DNA from: Mucidula mucida
Lineage: Eukaryota > Basidiomycota > Agaricomycetes > Agaricales > Physalacriaceae
Assembly: GCA_015501055.1 (NCBI GenBank)
Contig: JADNYV010000287.1
Span: 1 to 44,004, forward strand
Length of the DNA: 44,004 bases
Direction: 5' to 3'
Below, one piece after another: positions 9,301 to 20,103 of the stretch. Position numbers and translations under genes: made by a program. Under the pieces are notes generated by a model, which saw nothing but the letters and a program-made list of their open reading frames with translations, searched no databases and had not been told where the DNA came from. Each line of letters starts with the position of its first letter. Position 1 is the stretch's first letter.

Positions 9301-11454
9301 GATGGTGAGAGCAGAGAGTCTTAGAATGAGAGTCGAACAAGAGTCAAATGCGGAGTTGGTCCGATCCAATTCGCAGCTGAAAACAAACCACATGAGAAAT
9401 GCGCCACGAAGAAAGAGGAAGACATTACCTGAAGGAAAAGCGGGCATCTATCAGAATGGTTCAGCCAGCTGATAGATTGCGCCACAAGAAATGAATAAAC
9501 ATCTCATGCGCCTGCACACTTTAGCCAATCCCCATTTCTGGAGGTAGGCTCAAGGTCGGCCCGCCAATCGACAGCTATGGGTGCTGGCTAAAGCGAGCGG
9601 GCGCACAAGATGAAGGTCAACAGACCAGCATGCACGTTTACTCGTGATGGCGGTGACTGGGACACCATCAACAACTGCGACAATGGCTCTAGTACGTCTG
9701 CTGGAGTGCAGAGCTCGGGCGCGCGAGATAAAGGTCGATGGATCAGCACACGCGTTTACTGGTGACGGCGGCAACTGGGAAGGAGCAGTCGACATCCGCG
9801 GCATAGTGGTGCGTCGAAATGCCAATCAAGGCTTCCGGAACTCGCAGAGCACCGTATATATGGTGTTGAACGGGTACCTTGGACCTAAGGTGTACAAGAA
9901 GCGTCAGCGGACGTGACTACCAAAGCAAGATATACAGAAGGCGTAGGACCATTATGATCCTGGCCACTGAACAAGATCATCACATAATGATCTCGCCAGC
10001 GGAAACAAAAGAAAGAGGAAGGTATTTACCTTGGCGCCGGTTAAGACTACCTTCCCCGATACAAAGATGAGCAGTACCAGAAGCAAAGATGAGGGTCATA
10101 GTCTTCGAGTCGCGAATATGCATCATAACGGCTGCAAAATGCTATGTCGAACAATATAATTAGTTCCACATAACGGGGTTAGAAAAAAATACCAACCTAG
10201 AGATTGTATTCCGCATTTTTGACATGAAGCGGAGGGAAACAGGGATGGCAGAAGTGGCAGCCGCAGTGTTGACAAACCAGCAAGCACATTTACTGGTAAT
10301 GGCGGCGACACTGAGGGTGAAAATATACCCGACATTCAAGACTATATCTCTTCAGTGCAAGCGCCCCAACTTGCCATAACATCCATCCCACCAGCGTTGC
10401 CCCAAGTGCCATACTGCCACAATGCCGTCCAAATCGACAATGACTACACTTGCGAATAATCCCGCTCCTGCTGTTGCTGCTAAGTCGTCGGCACATGGCC
10501 AAGCAACACCAAGCTCGTCGGTGCATAGCCGAATGAGCATGCCGACTCAGAGCCAGTTGTATCCTCAGGCGGCTCCACCGAATTCATGGAAGACAGCTGC
10601 CTGTTGCCGACTGAGCAGCGAGTCATGCTGAAATGAGGATTGGAATCAAGCAGAAGAATATTGAGGAATAGAGGACATACAATGATGTACGCCGCCTTTC
10701 CAAAGCCAAACCGTCACCTTGATGATGAGAAGAGGATTCAACGGCAGACAGCCGTAGACAACATGTTGGTTAGCCTGAGGTTGTGAGGGTTGGCCTTGCC
10801 GGCCAGGCATCTGGGGCAAGAAATTCTGGCAGAATCAAGTTAAATGCATTTTAGAAATAGGACGGCGATTATGAACGTACCGGGAGATATGGCATCAATG
10901 CGAAGAGCAATCCATAGCCTTAATGAAATCCGGGTGAAGAGACGGCGTAGCAAACTCAGTGTTGCGCAGTTTACCTCGTCGGCAGATAAATAAACTTAGA
11001 AATGAGTCAGAGCATGTTCAAATACAGAAAGATGCTATTGACTTACGACTTGAAAGTCGAAACAACGCCACACCATGCGGATGTTCAAGCAGCATGTTTG
11101 TCACCTCGCTGGCAAAGCATTGATATCTTGAAGTCTGGCCTGAGAGATCATCAGGAAATGGTGTAACTATGGGAAGATTAGCCAACTCACAGAGAGATTG
11201 CGAGGAGCAGCAAGAAGCTGCTGCTGAGACCAGGAGCTACATGAATAAGCGCTGTGGTCGCCTTGCCGGCGCGGTGTCATCCTCAGAAAAACCAAGCCTG
11301 AACTTGATGTAACCAGTGTTAGATTAGAATCTGGAGAGAAATTGTTATCAAACAGTCCAAACAAAGAAAGAAAGGTTGAACTTGCCGTCACTGCTACAGA
11401 CGCGCAAGAAGGGCGCTGGAAGTTGATGGAGAGCATAACACTGCTCAGAAGAGT
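9301..11454. other. Long non-genic stretch with degenerate repeats
   Basis: I find no gene in these 2.1 kb. At 9600-9690 and 9718-9800 a unit of about 85 bp is repeated in tandem in diverged form (gggcgc.c..gat.aaggtc, then cgtttactggtgacggcgg); a third relative is at about 10240-10325. On the minus strand each encodes a PPSPVNACADPST-like phrase, so it may be the relic of a gene with repeated Pro/Ser-rich units. The rest, 10340-11160, contains only short open frames. Confidence 0.4.
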
Positions 11455-11705
11455 TAGATCAACTGCAGCGAAGGCTGCTGGTACGTCTGCTGAGGTGCAG
11501 AGTACAAGTTGGAGGGTGATGAGGGTCCGGGGAGAGCAGATCGCGTTAGGTATGGGTTCTTGTCGGCAGTGTCAATCAACAAGGGCGATGGCTGCTGGCA
11601 CGTCTCCTGGAGAGTACAAGTTGGAGGGTGGTGAGGGTCTGGGGAGAGCAGATTGTGGCGCGCGCCAGGTATGGGTTCTCCGTCGGCAGCGTCAATCTGT
11701 GACGG
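11455..11705. repeat. Two tandem units of about 125 bp
   Basis: Segments beginning ggctgctgg (about 11473 and 11589) share the order: acgtctcctg/gctgag, agtacaagttggagggtg, gagggtc.ggggagagcaga, aggtatgggttct, tcggcag.gtcaatc. On the minus strand they read as a Pro/Gln/Ser-rich peptide with two copies of a unit ending LYSAPQQTYQQPS-like. The minus frame 11454-11888 is open across both, so they may be the end of a repetitive coding exon cut by hAT copy 2. Confidence 0.55.
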
Positions 11706-11786
11706 TTCAGAGGTGGCCCGGCAGATGCGATACTGGAGGCAAATGGCGCCCGCAGTGATGGCACAGTTGGAAATGCACGTTGTTTG

Positions 11787-11794
11787 CTGCTTGA
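11787..11794. repeat. Left target-site duplication of hAT copy 2
   Basis: CTGCTTGA here is repeated exactly at 13192-13199. Confidence 0.92.
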
Positions 11795-12051
11795 TAGAGA
11801 TGGACACGAGTCCATACTCGAGTATATTCGGACTCATCGTATGAGTAACTCTTACCTCAAACCCAATACTCAAGACTCGAGTCTTCACTCGAGACTCTAC
11901 TCGAATATCTACTCTACTCGAGAGTACTTCATGAGTCTCGAGTATTCGAGTACTCGAGTACGATCCGAGTATACTCGAGTATACTCACGTATCAGCAAGC
12001 AAATTCAAACATAAAGACAGTGAAGATTAAAGTAAGTAGGTCGTAAGTGTA

Positions 12052-12717
12052 TCAAGTTATATCCATATCAGTAGCATCCATATCAGTAGTATCCTGAGGT
12101 GAAGAAGCAGGCTTGCGCCGTCGAACCAAAACTACCTGCTCAATCGTTTCATAGAGATCATCGTCATCATCGTCAATCTCAACATCACCATCATGACCCG
12201 TGTCAAACTCTGAGACAGGATCCATACCATCGCGGAAATCAGAAAAGTCCATCTCCTCCGACTGTGCAACAGCCTTGCCCTTCCCCTTCCTCTTGGTCCA
12301 CAAGTTCTCCTCAACATCATCCCCATCCTCGTCAACCACCTCATCCTCGTCAACCACCTCGTCCTCCTCGACAACCTCATCCTCCTCGACAACCTCCTCG
12401 ACAACCTCCACCTCTGAATCGGAAACATCCATCGGTGCAGCATCCTCCGAGGAATCGTCACCTCCGTCTGCGTCTGCATCCGAATCCGTCCAGTCGGTCG
12501 AGAGGTCCTCATTCAAATCCTTCTTCCGTAACTTCCGATTGTGCAAGAACTTCGCAATCTTCTGCTCGGGGACAAGATCCTCAATGGCAAGCCACTGTCC
12601 AAGTATCGTGGTCTCTCGAATTGAGTCCGCAGCGAGATTGTGTCGTCGTTTGGAGACGACAAGACCACTGTGCGAGAAGAGTCGTTCGACATCAGTACTA
12701 GTGGCGGGACAGCTCAA
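12052..12717 (-). pseudogene. hAT transposase C-terminal dimerisation domain remnant
   Basis: The minus-strand frame opens SCPATSTDVERLFSHSGL and VVSKRRHNLAADS, the conserved hAT C-terminal dimerisation motif. It continues through a basic segment (HNRKLRKKDL) and a long acidic region of VVEEDEV / VVDEDE repeats, then RKGKGKAV, and ends in the tail shared with copy 1. The catalytic RNase-H-like core is missing. Upstream in frame, on the far side of the deletion, lies CCATNKPDASTVAKR, which could be the end of the N-terminal zinc-finger part. The visible start is only a TTG, so no complete protein is expected. Confidence 0.85.
12310..12412. repeat. Short tandem coding repeat (acidic Glu/Asp/Val units)
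   Basis: The 12-15-bp words tcctcgtcaaccacc and tcctcctcgacaacc are repeated back to back. On the minus strand they encode the VVDEDE / VVEEDE runs of the hAT remnant. Copy 1 lacks this part. Confidence 0.7.
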
Positions 12718-12855
12718 GCGCTTCGCAACAGTACTCGCATCAGGTTTGTTTGTAGCACAACATTTTGTATGGCCTTCATGGCCTTTGTCCTTTTTTTTGC
12801 TAATGGCATTTTACCTAATTATGTGTGATCTGGACTGAAATTGTATAATGAATAT

Positions 12856-12945
12856 GCCCTTTTGGCGCAGTGGTTATACTCGTTGTTGTGCTGATGCACA
12901 GAAATGGCTGAGCTCCGTGGGTTCAATGCTCACGGGGTTCATTTT
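12856..12945 (+). ncRNA. tRNA-like Pol III module inside hAT copy 2
   Basis: This is identical to the module at 3909-3998: A-box-like at 12863-12873, B-box-like at 12920-12930, TTTT at 12942-12945. Keeping it unchanged in both copies, while the cores differ, shows it belongs to the hAT family end and was not inserted into one copy. Confidence 0.45.
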
Positions 12946-13191
12946 GTTCAAAAAATATATATTAGGAGCTGAATACTCACGAATACTCACGAATATAAGA
13001 ATACTCATGAGTATTCACGAATATTTATGAGTATGAGTCTATCGAGTATTCGTGGCCCCAAACTGAAACTCTAGACTCACCATAGACTCTAGACTCTACT
13101 CTACTCACGTGCGAGTATACTCTTGGCTTGCATGATGAGTATGAGTTTATTCGTGAGTACTTTTTTTATTCTATACTCGCGTCCGACTCTA

Positions 13192-13199
13192 CTGCTTGA
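13192..13199. repeat. Right target-site duplication of hAT copy 2
   Basis: This CTGCTTGA is an exact copy of 11787-11794. Confidence 0.92.
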
Positions 13200-13930
13200 G
13201 AGGGTGGCAAGCAGCTGGTGCAGTCACATATTGCCCTGGTTGTCAAAACCGTTGGGTTCAAGCGAAAGCTTCGAAATCAATTTGCTTTTCCAGCGCCGGT
13301 TGCCATGATGAAAAATGTGTGCGTCGTCGGATGCGGTATGGGAGAAAGCAAGGACAAAGGTTCAAGCTGCTTCTGGCTGGCAGTGGGCCATGATGGCAAG
13401 AACAAAGAAAATAAATGTGACAGTAACAAGCACCTGACTCTGACACGCATTCGTGTCTCCACCAGTCGCGGTCGGATCCGTAGCCACGCTGCGCCGATAA
13501 GTGGAATAAGCCATGGTAAGTGGTATAATAGCTGTTATAACCATCATTATAACTCAAAATAACAGGGCAGCAAGACGGGCCAGCTCGACATCAGGCTGAA
13601 ATATGCGACCGCCGTTACAGCCTCCGTCAATATATCATTGGATTCGTTACATGTTGCCTTATGCTGTTCTTCTCTTGGCATTCTTTATTGGTGACATGTG
13701 AGGTCAAACACGCAACATTGTACCGCCAACTTGATTAGCAGAAGGCTCAGTATTTTGAGGACGTATAGTAGCACCAGTGTGGTGAGCTCAAGCATGCACT
13801 CTTGTAGGCACGAAATAAAGGATGTATATTGAGAAACTGGACAAGATATCAATGCGTGCGAAGGGCTTCTGGCAAACGACTTCAATGTATAGGAAGAGCA
13901 GTTCAAGGACTCCGCGACGTGGCCGACTCA

Positions 13931-13988
13931 GCGATGACGCACTTCAATGTCCGTTTCCAACAAAACGGACATCGAAGTGCGTCATTGC
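13931..13988. repeat. Long near-perfect hairpin, 6-nt loop
   Basis: Bases 13934-13956 (atgacgcacttc...tccgttt) pair with 13963-13985 over 23 bp with one mismatch, around the loop ccaaca. Including one G-T pair the stem extends to 26 bp (13931-13988). It could be a foldback DNA element, two fused transposon ends, or an RNA stem for small-RNA processing. No promoter or terminator points to one of these. Confidence 0.8.
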
Positions 13989-14366
13989 ACGCGGTCGTAC
14001 CAAAATGCATCGTCCCAGCTAACGCCACCTAAACGGTTACACCATAGCAGCTTGCAATTCTCTCACAGAAGTGGTCCTCACTCATGTCTGGATTTCGCTC
14101 GTGTCCGGATTTAAGATCAAATCCAGGGTGGCGAACACTACCAACAATCGGGCGAGGTCTTCCCGATCAACAGTTCCGGCTTGGTCGCTCCAATTTGGAC
14201 GGGGAGATCTCTCCAGATCTCTGAGATCTCTGTTTCGACGTGCCGGTATTTTATCCCGTATTTTATCGTGAATAAAGTGACTTACAATGTCTCAGCTGAA
14301 CGTCGCCAACATTGATGTTTCGACATGTATGCTCCGCCTTTAGATGTTCTCGTACACATGTACACT

Positions 14367-14521
14367 GCACCAGTGCACCTCGACGCGAGCGCCGCTGCTC
14401 GTTAGGATGACTGCGTGAGTGTCACCTTGGCTTGTTGTCTGCCTGGATGAGACGCATGGACAGTCGCACCAGTGTACCTTGACGAGAGCGCCGCTGCTCG
14501 GCAGGACGACTGTGTGGGTGC
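14367..14521. repeat. Diverged direct repeat, two units about 99 bp apart
   Basis: Units starting at 14367 and 14466 share gcaccagtg.acct.gacg.gagcgccgctgctcg with a following gga.gact.. . They differ at several positions, so the duplication is old. On the minus strand both encode a similar phrase (CRAAALSSRYTGA in one). Confidence 0.6.
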
Positions 14522-15062
14522 AAGCATCAATGTCCGCCTCGAGGAGGATAGCGCTCCTCCCCAGGGTGGCGGCGTTTTGTGAGCCGTGTACTTCTGGAGC
14601 GACGAGGGGTGGCCTGAGAACAGCTTCATAGCAGGCTGTTTACGGGCTGTCACGGGCGTTGACAGGGAGAATTCGGGTTCAAGCCGCGCGAGGATGTCTC
14701 CCTTGGTCTGCGGCTTCTGTTTCAAGACGAGCAAGACATATACGCTGTGTGTGTGATAGCAGACGGCCAGCGAGGCGCCCCTGCGCTGGCACTGCGGGGT
14801 TTCGGCTAGCTACTTGTTGTAACGTCAAATCCTAATGGTTCAGTTGGTGGATACGCCGTGTATTCAATGAATTTAACTTTCAATCCCGGATTATTTGGAG
14901 TGACTACCATGGGGTCTGGTAGTTGCTCGTCACTCATCAAGTAGTGCATGCAAACGACGGCAACTTGAGTGCTCACTCACATGCGACACTGCTTGATGAC
15001 CGCGGGCGTGTAGCCGGGACATGCTAGCGCGGTCAGCCCCAACTCATATCATACTCATAGTC

Positions 15063-16202
15063 ATGTCTCCCAACGGCCAAGTCGCTCTGGTTACTGGTGG
15101 CGGCACCGGAATGTGAGCATTGATCCCTCATCCACACAGAGACGATTAACTGATCCTCTTCACAGTGGCTTCGTAATCGCAAAGGACCTCGCAGCCAACG
15201 GCGCAAAAGTGTACATCACTGGTCGGCGCGAAGAGACGCTCCGCGCGGCTGCTGCGTCGGTGTCCGCCGAAGAGGGCGTCTTGATCTCGTATGTGGCCCA
15301 AGATGGTTCACACCCGACCAATGTTCTTAGACTACGCATGGACGTCACGGACCAAGCCAGTGTCAATGCGGCCACCGAGCACATCCAGGCCGCAGATGGG
15401 CGACTCGATAATCTTGTTAACAAGTACGCCGTCACATGACAGGCTCGTCCTCGTGCTCATCCTCTCCGTAGCGCAGATGTCGCCGGTCCGTTGCCCTCTA
15501 CGTATCCCAACTTTGGAATGGAGAACTTACGGAGCGGGTAATGTGGTCGGCGGGTTTGAGCACGAGACCCGACGTGTTTAACATCAACTCGTTCGCCACT
15601 TTCTTCATGGTCCGGGCGTTTTCCGCGCTCCTCGTCAAGGGCGCAGAGGCACGGGAGAGCACTGCGTGTGTGATCAACGTTGGGTCCGCGGCGGCGTCTA
15701 TCCGGTCTTGGATACCCATCCTCAGTGTAAGTAAGCCCGTTTGATCTACTTGTACATTTCACTGATACACTGATGGCGTACGGCGCTTCCAAGTCCACGC
15801 TGGAGAAAATAGGGCTTGCTACGGATTTCATGCACCGCAAGATTCCCATTCGCGTCAATGTTATCCACCCGGGTGCTTTCGCTTCGGAGATGATTCCCAC
15901 TGAGAGTCTTCAGAATATGGATACACCGCTTCCGGGATTTAGTGCACCGACACCATTGGGACGGGCTGGGACGTGAGTAGTGACTAGTATGAGTGATGGT
16001 GATTGTTAACTTTGTTGAACAGGGAGGCGGAGATGGCGATGACGGCGGTGTATTTGGCAGCGTGTACGTATGGTACGTGAGCGTGTGAGGGCTTGCTATT
16101 GTGAATCCTTGAGAGGTTGTTCACGGTAGCGGTGTAGCGTACTTATTAAGAATAAAGGCGGCTCGTCGACTAGAATATTGCTCTCCACCGATTCAAATTT
16201 GA
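15063..16202 (+). CDS. Short-chain dehydrogenase/reductase (SDR)
   Basis: The protein starts MSPNGQVALVTGGGTGI and, after an intron at 15113-15165, continues GFVIAKDLAANGAKVYITGR. This is the NAD(P) Rossmann motif TGGGTGIG. RLDNLVNNADVAGP across intron 15424-15471 is the NNAG-type block, ACVINVGSAAA precedes the active site, and YGASK (MAYGASKSTLEK) gives the catalytic Tyr and Lys. RVNVIHPGAF follows. The enzyme would oxidise or reduce an unknown alcohol/carbonyl in the cytosol. Near 15538 the join needs either a 29-nt intron, short for fungi, or a 1-nt frameshift. The usual C-terminal GQ...DGG block is not visible after intron 16077-16129, so the end chosen (TGA at 16200-16202) is uncertain and the gene may be slightly degraded. 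Confidence 0.8.
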
Positions 16203-16465
16203 TGCGACGATGATAAAGAATATTTCCATCAGAGCACTTGTTGGAAGTACAGAACACGAAGTACAACTTGAAGTCGAGCGCCTAGATATGTGGACTTGTT
16301 TCGTTTTCTACTATGCTATACTTCAAGTGTACATGATGCCAACGCAACACCGTGTATGTGTCGAAAGTCTGGCTACCGAATTCCAGCCGAATTCTATCCT
16401 CTACAAACTGTGTTTTCACCAGACGAAGCGGCATCTACGCGAGCCACTGAGAGGGGCAAAAGAAG

Positions 16466-16549
16466 TACACCGAAGGGGAGTCGAACCCCTGCCGCTTGCT
16501 CTGTGAACTCTGTGGAAGGCAAGCATGATAACCGCTTCACCATCGGTGT
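16466..16549 (-). tRNA. tRNA-Gly (anticodon TCC) with a 12-nt intron
   Basis: The cloverleaf is complete. The acceptor ACACCGA/TCGGTGT is perfect and followed by A73. D stem is GTGA/TCAT, anticodon stem CTTGC/GCAAG, T arm AGGGG-TTCGACT-CCCCT. The anticodon loop reads CTTCCA, then a 12-nt intron (cagagttcacag) at the canonical site after position 37, then A. A TTTT terminator follows on the minus strand at 16461-16458. Anticodon TCC reads GGA glycine codons. Confidence 0.95.
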
Positions 16550-16660
16550 CTATGGGAAGGAAACTATCGTCTCACCCTGGTCTCACCACGTAAATTTGCC
16601 ATGGGTTGGTGCATCTCGAACGTGCAGAACACGCTCGCTGTCTCTTGCCTTCCCTCCACC

Positions 16661-17345
16661 ATGTCGATTTTTCTGCTCATCGCCACTCTCGCCCTTGCCG
16701 CCATTGCCAACGCCGCGATATACCCTACCCGACCGGTACACGACACGGTGTACACTGCTGGGCAGCCCGCCGTGCTCGAATGGAACGACGATCGCCCATC
16801 AGGACCCATGGGCCCGTTCAAGGTCGAGCTGTTTGCCGGCGAACACGTATGTGTTTTGCTTCCATCGATATGGACAGTCTGTATCACCGCTATCCAGACT
16901 TATATCACGACTCTGGCGCGTAATGTTCATCCAGAATCCGGCACATACACCGTCTACCTTTCTCGCGACCTGCCGTACATCGGAAACGTCTAGTAAGTCG
17001 TCTACCTTGATTCCGATCAAGGCGTTTATTCTCTGTAGCACTATGCGCATGATCAGCGCAAAACCCTACAAGATCGTCTACACGTCCAACTTTACCATTG
17101 ATGGCATCGCCCAAACACAATCCTCGGAAGCTCAGCTCGCCTTTCAGGCTTCCTCTGTACCCAGCGTCTCCTCCTCCACCCTTGATTCTTATACCCTCAC
17201 GCCCGCAACAATTTCCTCCTCAATCGCAGATGTCAGTTCTGCCACCACTAAATCCAACTCGGCTTCGCGACGCCTAGACCTCGACCTCAATCGGTTTGTC
17301 GCTGTTCTGTGGCCTGCACTTGTAGGCATCTCCATGGCGCTGTAA
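16661..17345 (+). CDS. Kre9/Knh1-like Ser/Thr-rich GPI-anchored protein
   Basis: Three exons (introns 16847-16897 and 16993-17038) give 195 residues. Residues 1-19 form a signal peptide (MSIFLLIATLALAAIANAA). A small beta-sandwich domain follows with AGQPAVLEWNDD, FKVELFAGEH and TYTVYLSRDL, the pattern of the Kre9/Knh1 N-terminal family of yeast-like cell-wall proteins. The second half is Ser/Thr-rich (about residues 120-165, probably O-glycosylated). The last 20 residues are hydrophobic (FVAVLWPALVGISMAL), as expected for GPI attachment. It is likely cell-surface or secreted; the exact role is unknown. The frame is intact. The divergent tRNA-Gly lies 112 bp upstream. Confidence 0.85.
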
Positions 17346-18109
17346 ACGGACAGTTCATTTCCCGTCACATGTATTTCTATCCCACTGTATCCATTACTAC
17401 TCAAGCCATTACTGTTTGTACGTTTCTCTGCAACTTTTCGCGGCGTGTCTTCGAAGTATACCCCCTCTGCCATAATCGCATTGTGAGTTTGGAGTGCGGA
17501 CTAACCACTTTGATAGATGCAGTCGTATGGGTCGCCGCTCATCAGACACTGCTGAGCGATGGTAATAGAATGCACACTAATCAGCTTAGGGCAAACTTCC
17601 CTCTGCCGAGCTTATGCAGAATGACGCGTAAGTACTGAATGGCCGTCCAGGTAAACAAAACTACAGTCTACGCATCACGACATAGCCCATTCTTCCTGGT
17701 ATGATAGCCTAAACTAAGTTGCAGGTGATTATTGTTTCTCCAGACGATTCTTAATCTTCACTTGGCGCCGAAGATACGCCCTGGACGCAGTGCTCTCACT
17801 CCATACTATACGTCTACGTATCTGTCTGGGACTTCACAACGTCGTTCAAACGGGAAGGATACTATAGCACGCGTCCCTTGAAACGCGCCTGGTGGTTCGA
17901 GTCTTTCAAGGTTGAGGTTTTCCTGCGCCACACTTATAACCCTGTGCTCTGCCCGTACTGGAGATGGGTTATTTCTCGCAGGATATACGATGCCTCAAGC
18001 TCCTGCCCTTGCGTCATATATTGGAAGAGATCACTGACCTCATAATTTCTTCTGTCGCGTCCACAATCAATTTACAATGCGGACAGCAGATTAGCCCTCC
18101 TATAGAGCG
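17346..18109. other. Intergenic, no gene seen
   Basis: I find no family pattern in these 764 bp. The right end may hold the missing 5' part of the F-box relic, as a TATAG that could be an intron acceptor occurs near 18101-18105. Confidence 0.4.
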
Positions 18110-19620
18110 GTCATGAAATCTCCAGGCACTTGAAACCATTGCTGGACGATGCGTTCTCCACTAAAGAACACATGGAGGATTTCCGCTCAATAATGGGCGT
18201 ATGCAAGTACTTCGCTTCCGTCGCGCGCCCAATCATCTGGAGCTCTGCGCCGTTCTGTGTCTCTGCCATGATGACAACAAACTTCGTGACCTCGGTGGCG
18301 CTCAAGACGAAATTGGGTCTACACATAGCGAGCTTCGAGAAAAAGATTTAAATTGGAGACCATGCGCTTGCGCTGTTTAATTCGTGGCGGTTCTCTGACT
18401 CCTTTTTAGAGGAGGACGGGTTCGGGGAGATTGTCGAGGCTGCACTGGCACGCATGCCGGTGGAAGGGTTGACGATTACGGATGCGCTTATTACGAAGAG
18501 GGTGCTGAAGCTGGTGGAGGTCGTGGCACCGCGCTTGAAGGTGCTGAAGATCGCGGCCAGCTGCCATGCCAGCGGCGAGGTTTCAGACGACGAGCTCAAG
18601 GCCGTGTTTGGCGCTATGCAAGGGCTGGAGGAGCTGAATATCACTGGGAGGTCTTCTCAGTGCCGCCTGATGCGATCCCCATGCATCATACCAATCTCTA
18701 ATCTCCGGCGGCTCTACACGGACGCGCTCTTCACCATCGACTCGTGTATTGCCCATCACGCCGCCCTAGAGCATCTCGAAATCTACGCCATGCAGGTCTC
18801 ATGGCATGACACCCGCTTCCTGTACAATAGACTCCAGGCGTTCCCTCACGCACATCCAGATCCACGACGTGATCGATACTCACTTTGGGCAGATCTTCCC
18901 TTCCACAGCCTCGTCTCGTTTAAAGCCCCGCCTGGGCTTCTGCCCAAGTTCTTCTCCCTAGGACCCAAGTTGCAAGTCCTCGATTCCAGGGGTACGAACA
19001 GCGAAGAGGACTCGTCGCATCCATTCCTCGACCCGACTTTAGGACCACGAATATACGGGAGTTGGTTGTTTTCGATTGTAATCTTAATTCGGCATGGGTC
19101 GTTCCGCCTGTGGACAAACCTGTACCGCAGCTCAGGGTGATGAGGGTGATCTATACGGGTACGGCCGACCATGACTCGGACCAGTATACGGTTCCCAAGA
19201 TGTTCGAGGTGAGTTTACTTTTGATATTATGCGACATGAGCTTACGAGCTTGGTGTGATGTGCGAGGAGAGGGAGACGCGCTTCTCGGTTGAAGAGCTCC
19301 TTATCACTTTTGATGACGCGTACTTTACGCTTGAAGTGGGGCGGTCGAAGCGTGATTGTTCGTGGTGTATTTGGAGACGCAGCTCGAGATGATTGATGTG
19401 CTCGCGGACGGCCTGCCGGAACTGAAAAAGGTGCTGTTTAATGGCGTGGGTCAAGAATGAGGAGGGCGAAGGCGAATGGAAGCCTCGGATGTTGAATGCG
19501 AAGAGATTTAAGGCGGTGAAGACGTTTATGAAGGAGGTGGATGTCGTGGATGTCGTGGATTGCATGGGGTGTTTTCAGCCGTTTTGGCATAGAGTGTGGA
19601 AGAGGCGACGATTGGTTTGA
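18110..19620 (+). pseudogene. F-box/leucine-rich-repeat-like protein, decayed
   Basis: The frame opens EISRHLKPLLDDAF and VCKYFASVARPIIWSS, a typical second half of an F-box domain in agarics. Leucine-rich segments follow (APRLKVLKIAA, MQGLEELNI, ALEHLEIYAM). Intact members recruit targets to SCF ubiquitin ligases. The normal F-box start (LPxE) is missing. An in-frame TAA stands at 18349-18351 with the frame clean on both sides. A +1 frameshift near 19045 moves the protein to IRELVVFDCNLNS, which continues to an intron donor at about 19209. The last exon ends at 19618-19620. These breaks make it a pseudogene. Confidence 0.75.
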
Positions 19621-20103
19621 GTTTATGATCTTGCTATGCAGTCCTATATATGTTTCCTGAGTATACTATGATACATGCCATTCCAACTACAAGTAGCTGG
19701 TGACAGTGAGCGTCAAACAGGTATTCTACCTATACTAATGTGGCTATTCTATGTGTTTATGAGGGAAAACTATTTGAAACCGGTTGCGCCCTGAGGTTTG
19801 AAATGACAGGGAAAGTGTGGCGTATATTAAGTAGGCTTTACGAACGCACATCGCGTTTTTATCGGAGTCCTGCTTACGTGAAAGGGACTGGAGTGATGTT
19901 GGTACGTTTACCAGTTGTACCCACAGACTTACTGCAGCACTGCTTAGTAACTTGTTGAGTCGAGATTATAGTTGCCCAGTTGGAATACATTCGCGAAGTA
20001 ATACACGGTGAAAAGGAGTTACTGTTTTATATACAGCCTCCAGAGTTCTAGCAGTCTAATCACTCTCCCGCTCTAACTAATAACGCCGCAGCGTTCGTAT
20101 CCA
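19621..20103. other. Intergenic between convergent genes
   Basis: This 480-bp stretch lies between the 3' ends of the F-box relic and the MFS gene. A 72-codon frame at 19740-19958 has no recognisable features. I see no gene or clear terminator motif. Confidence 0.4.

Larger units (their letters stand above)
11795..13191 (-). mobile_element. Non-autonomous hAT transposon, copy 2 (1397 bp)
   Basis: This is the same family and orientation as copy 1: it starts TAGAGATGGACAC, ends GTCCGACTCTA, and is flanked by perfect 8-bp duplications CTGCTTGA. The left 489 bp and right 473 bp match copy 1 without length change. Its core (12284-12718) encodes a transposase C-terminal dimerisation block joined to a short N-terminal remnant, so it is an internal-deletion derivative. 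It inserted next to the Pro/Gln-rich repeats. Confidence 0.92.
13200..15062. other. No clear gene; hairpin and short repeats
   Basis: Several open frames of 60-115 codons occur on both strands, none with a family pattern I know. The stretch holds the hairpin at 13931-13988 and the direct repeat at 14367-14521. At 14205-14235 agatctct words are repeated, and at 14251-14270 there are two tattttatc words. A minus frame at 14402-14734 spans the direct repeat and could be a decayed exon. Confidence 0.4.

Noticed and set aside
12099..12838. Long plus-strand open frames of 200 codons (His/Pro-rich or Ser-rich)
   Set aside because: They are shadows of the acidic Glu/Asp repeat on the minus strand of the hAT remnant.
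2718..13199. The two hAT copies as the ends of one composite transposon carrying the recombinase and nuclease
   Set aside because: Each copy has its own perfect 8-bp duplication (GTATCGCA and CTGCTTGA). That shows two separate insertions, not movement as one unit.
14827..14905. Possible tRNA (tggttcagttgg A-box-like, ttcaatccc B-box-like)
   Set aside because: The T stem does not pair and the acceptor has two mismatches, so no cloverleaf forms. At most it is a relic.
16601..16993. Single-exon protein starting at 16601
   Set aside because: It reads through both introns; the signal peptide starts at 16661 and splicing gives a complete GPI-type protein.
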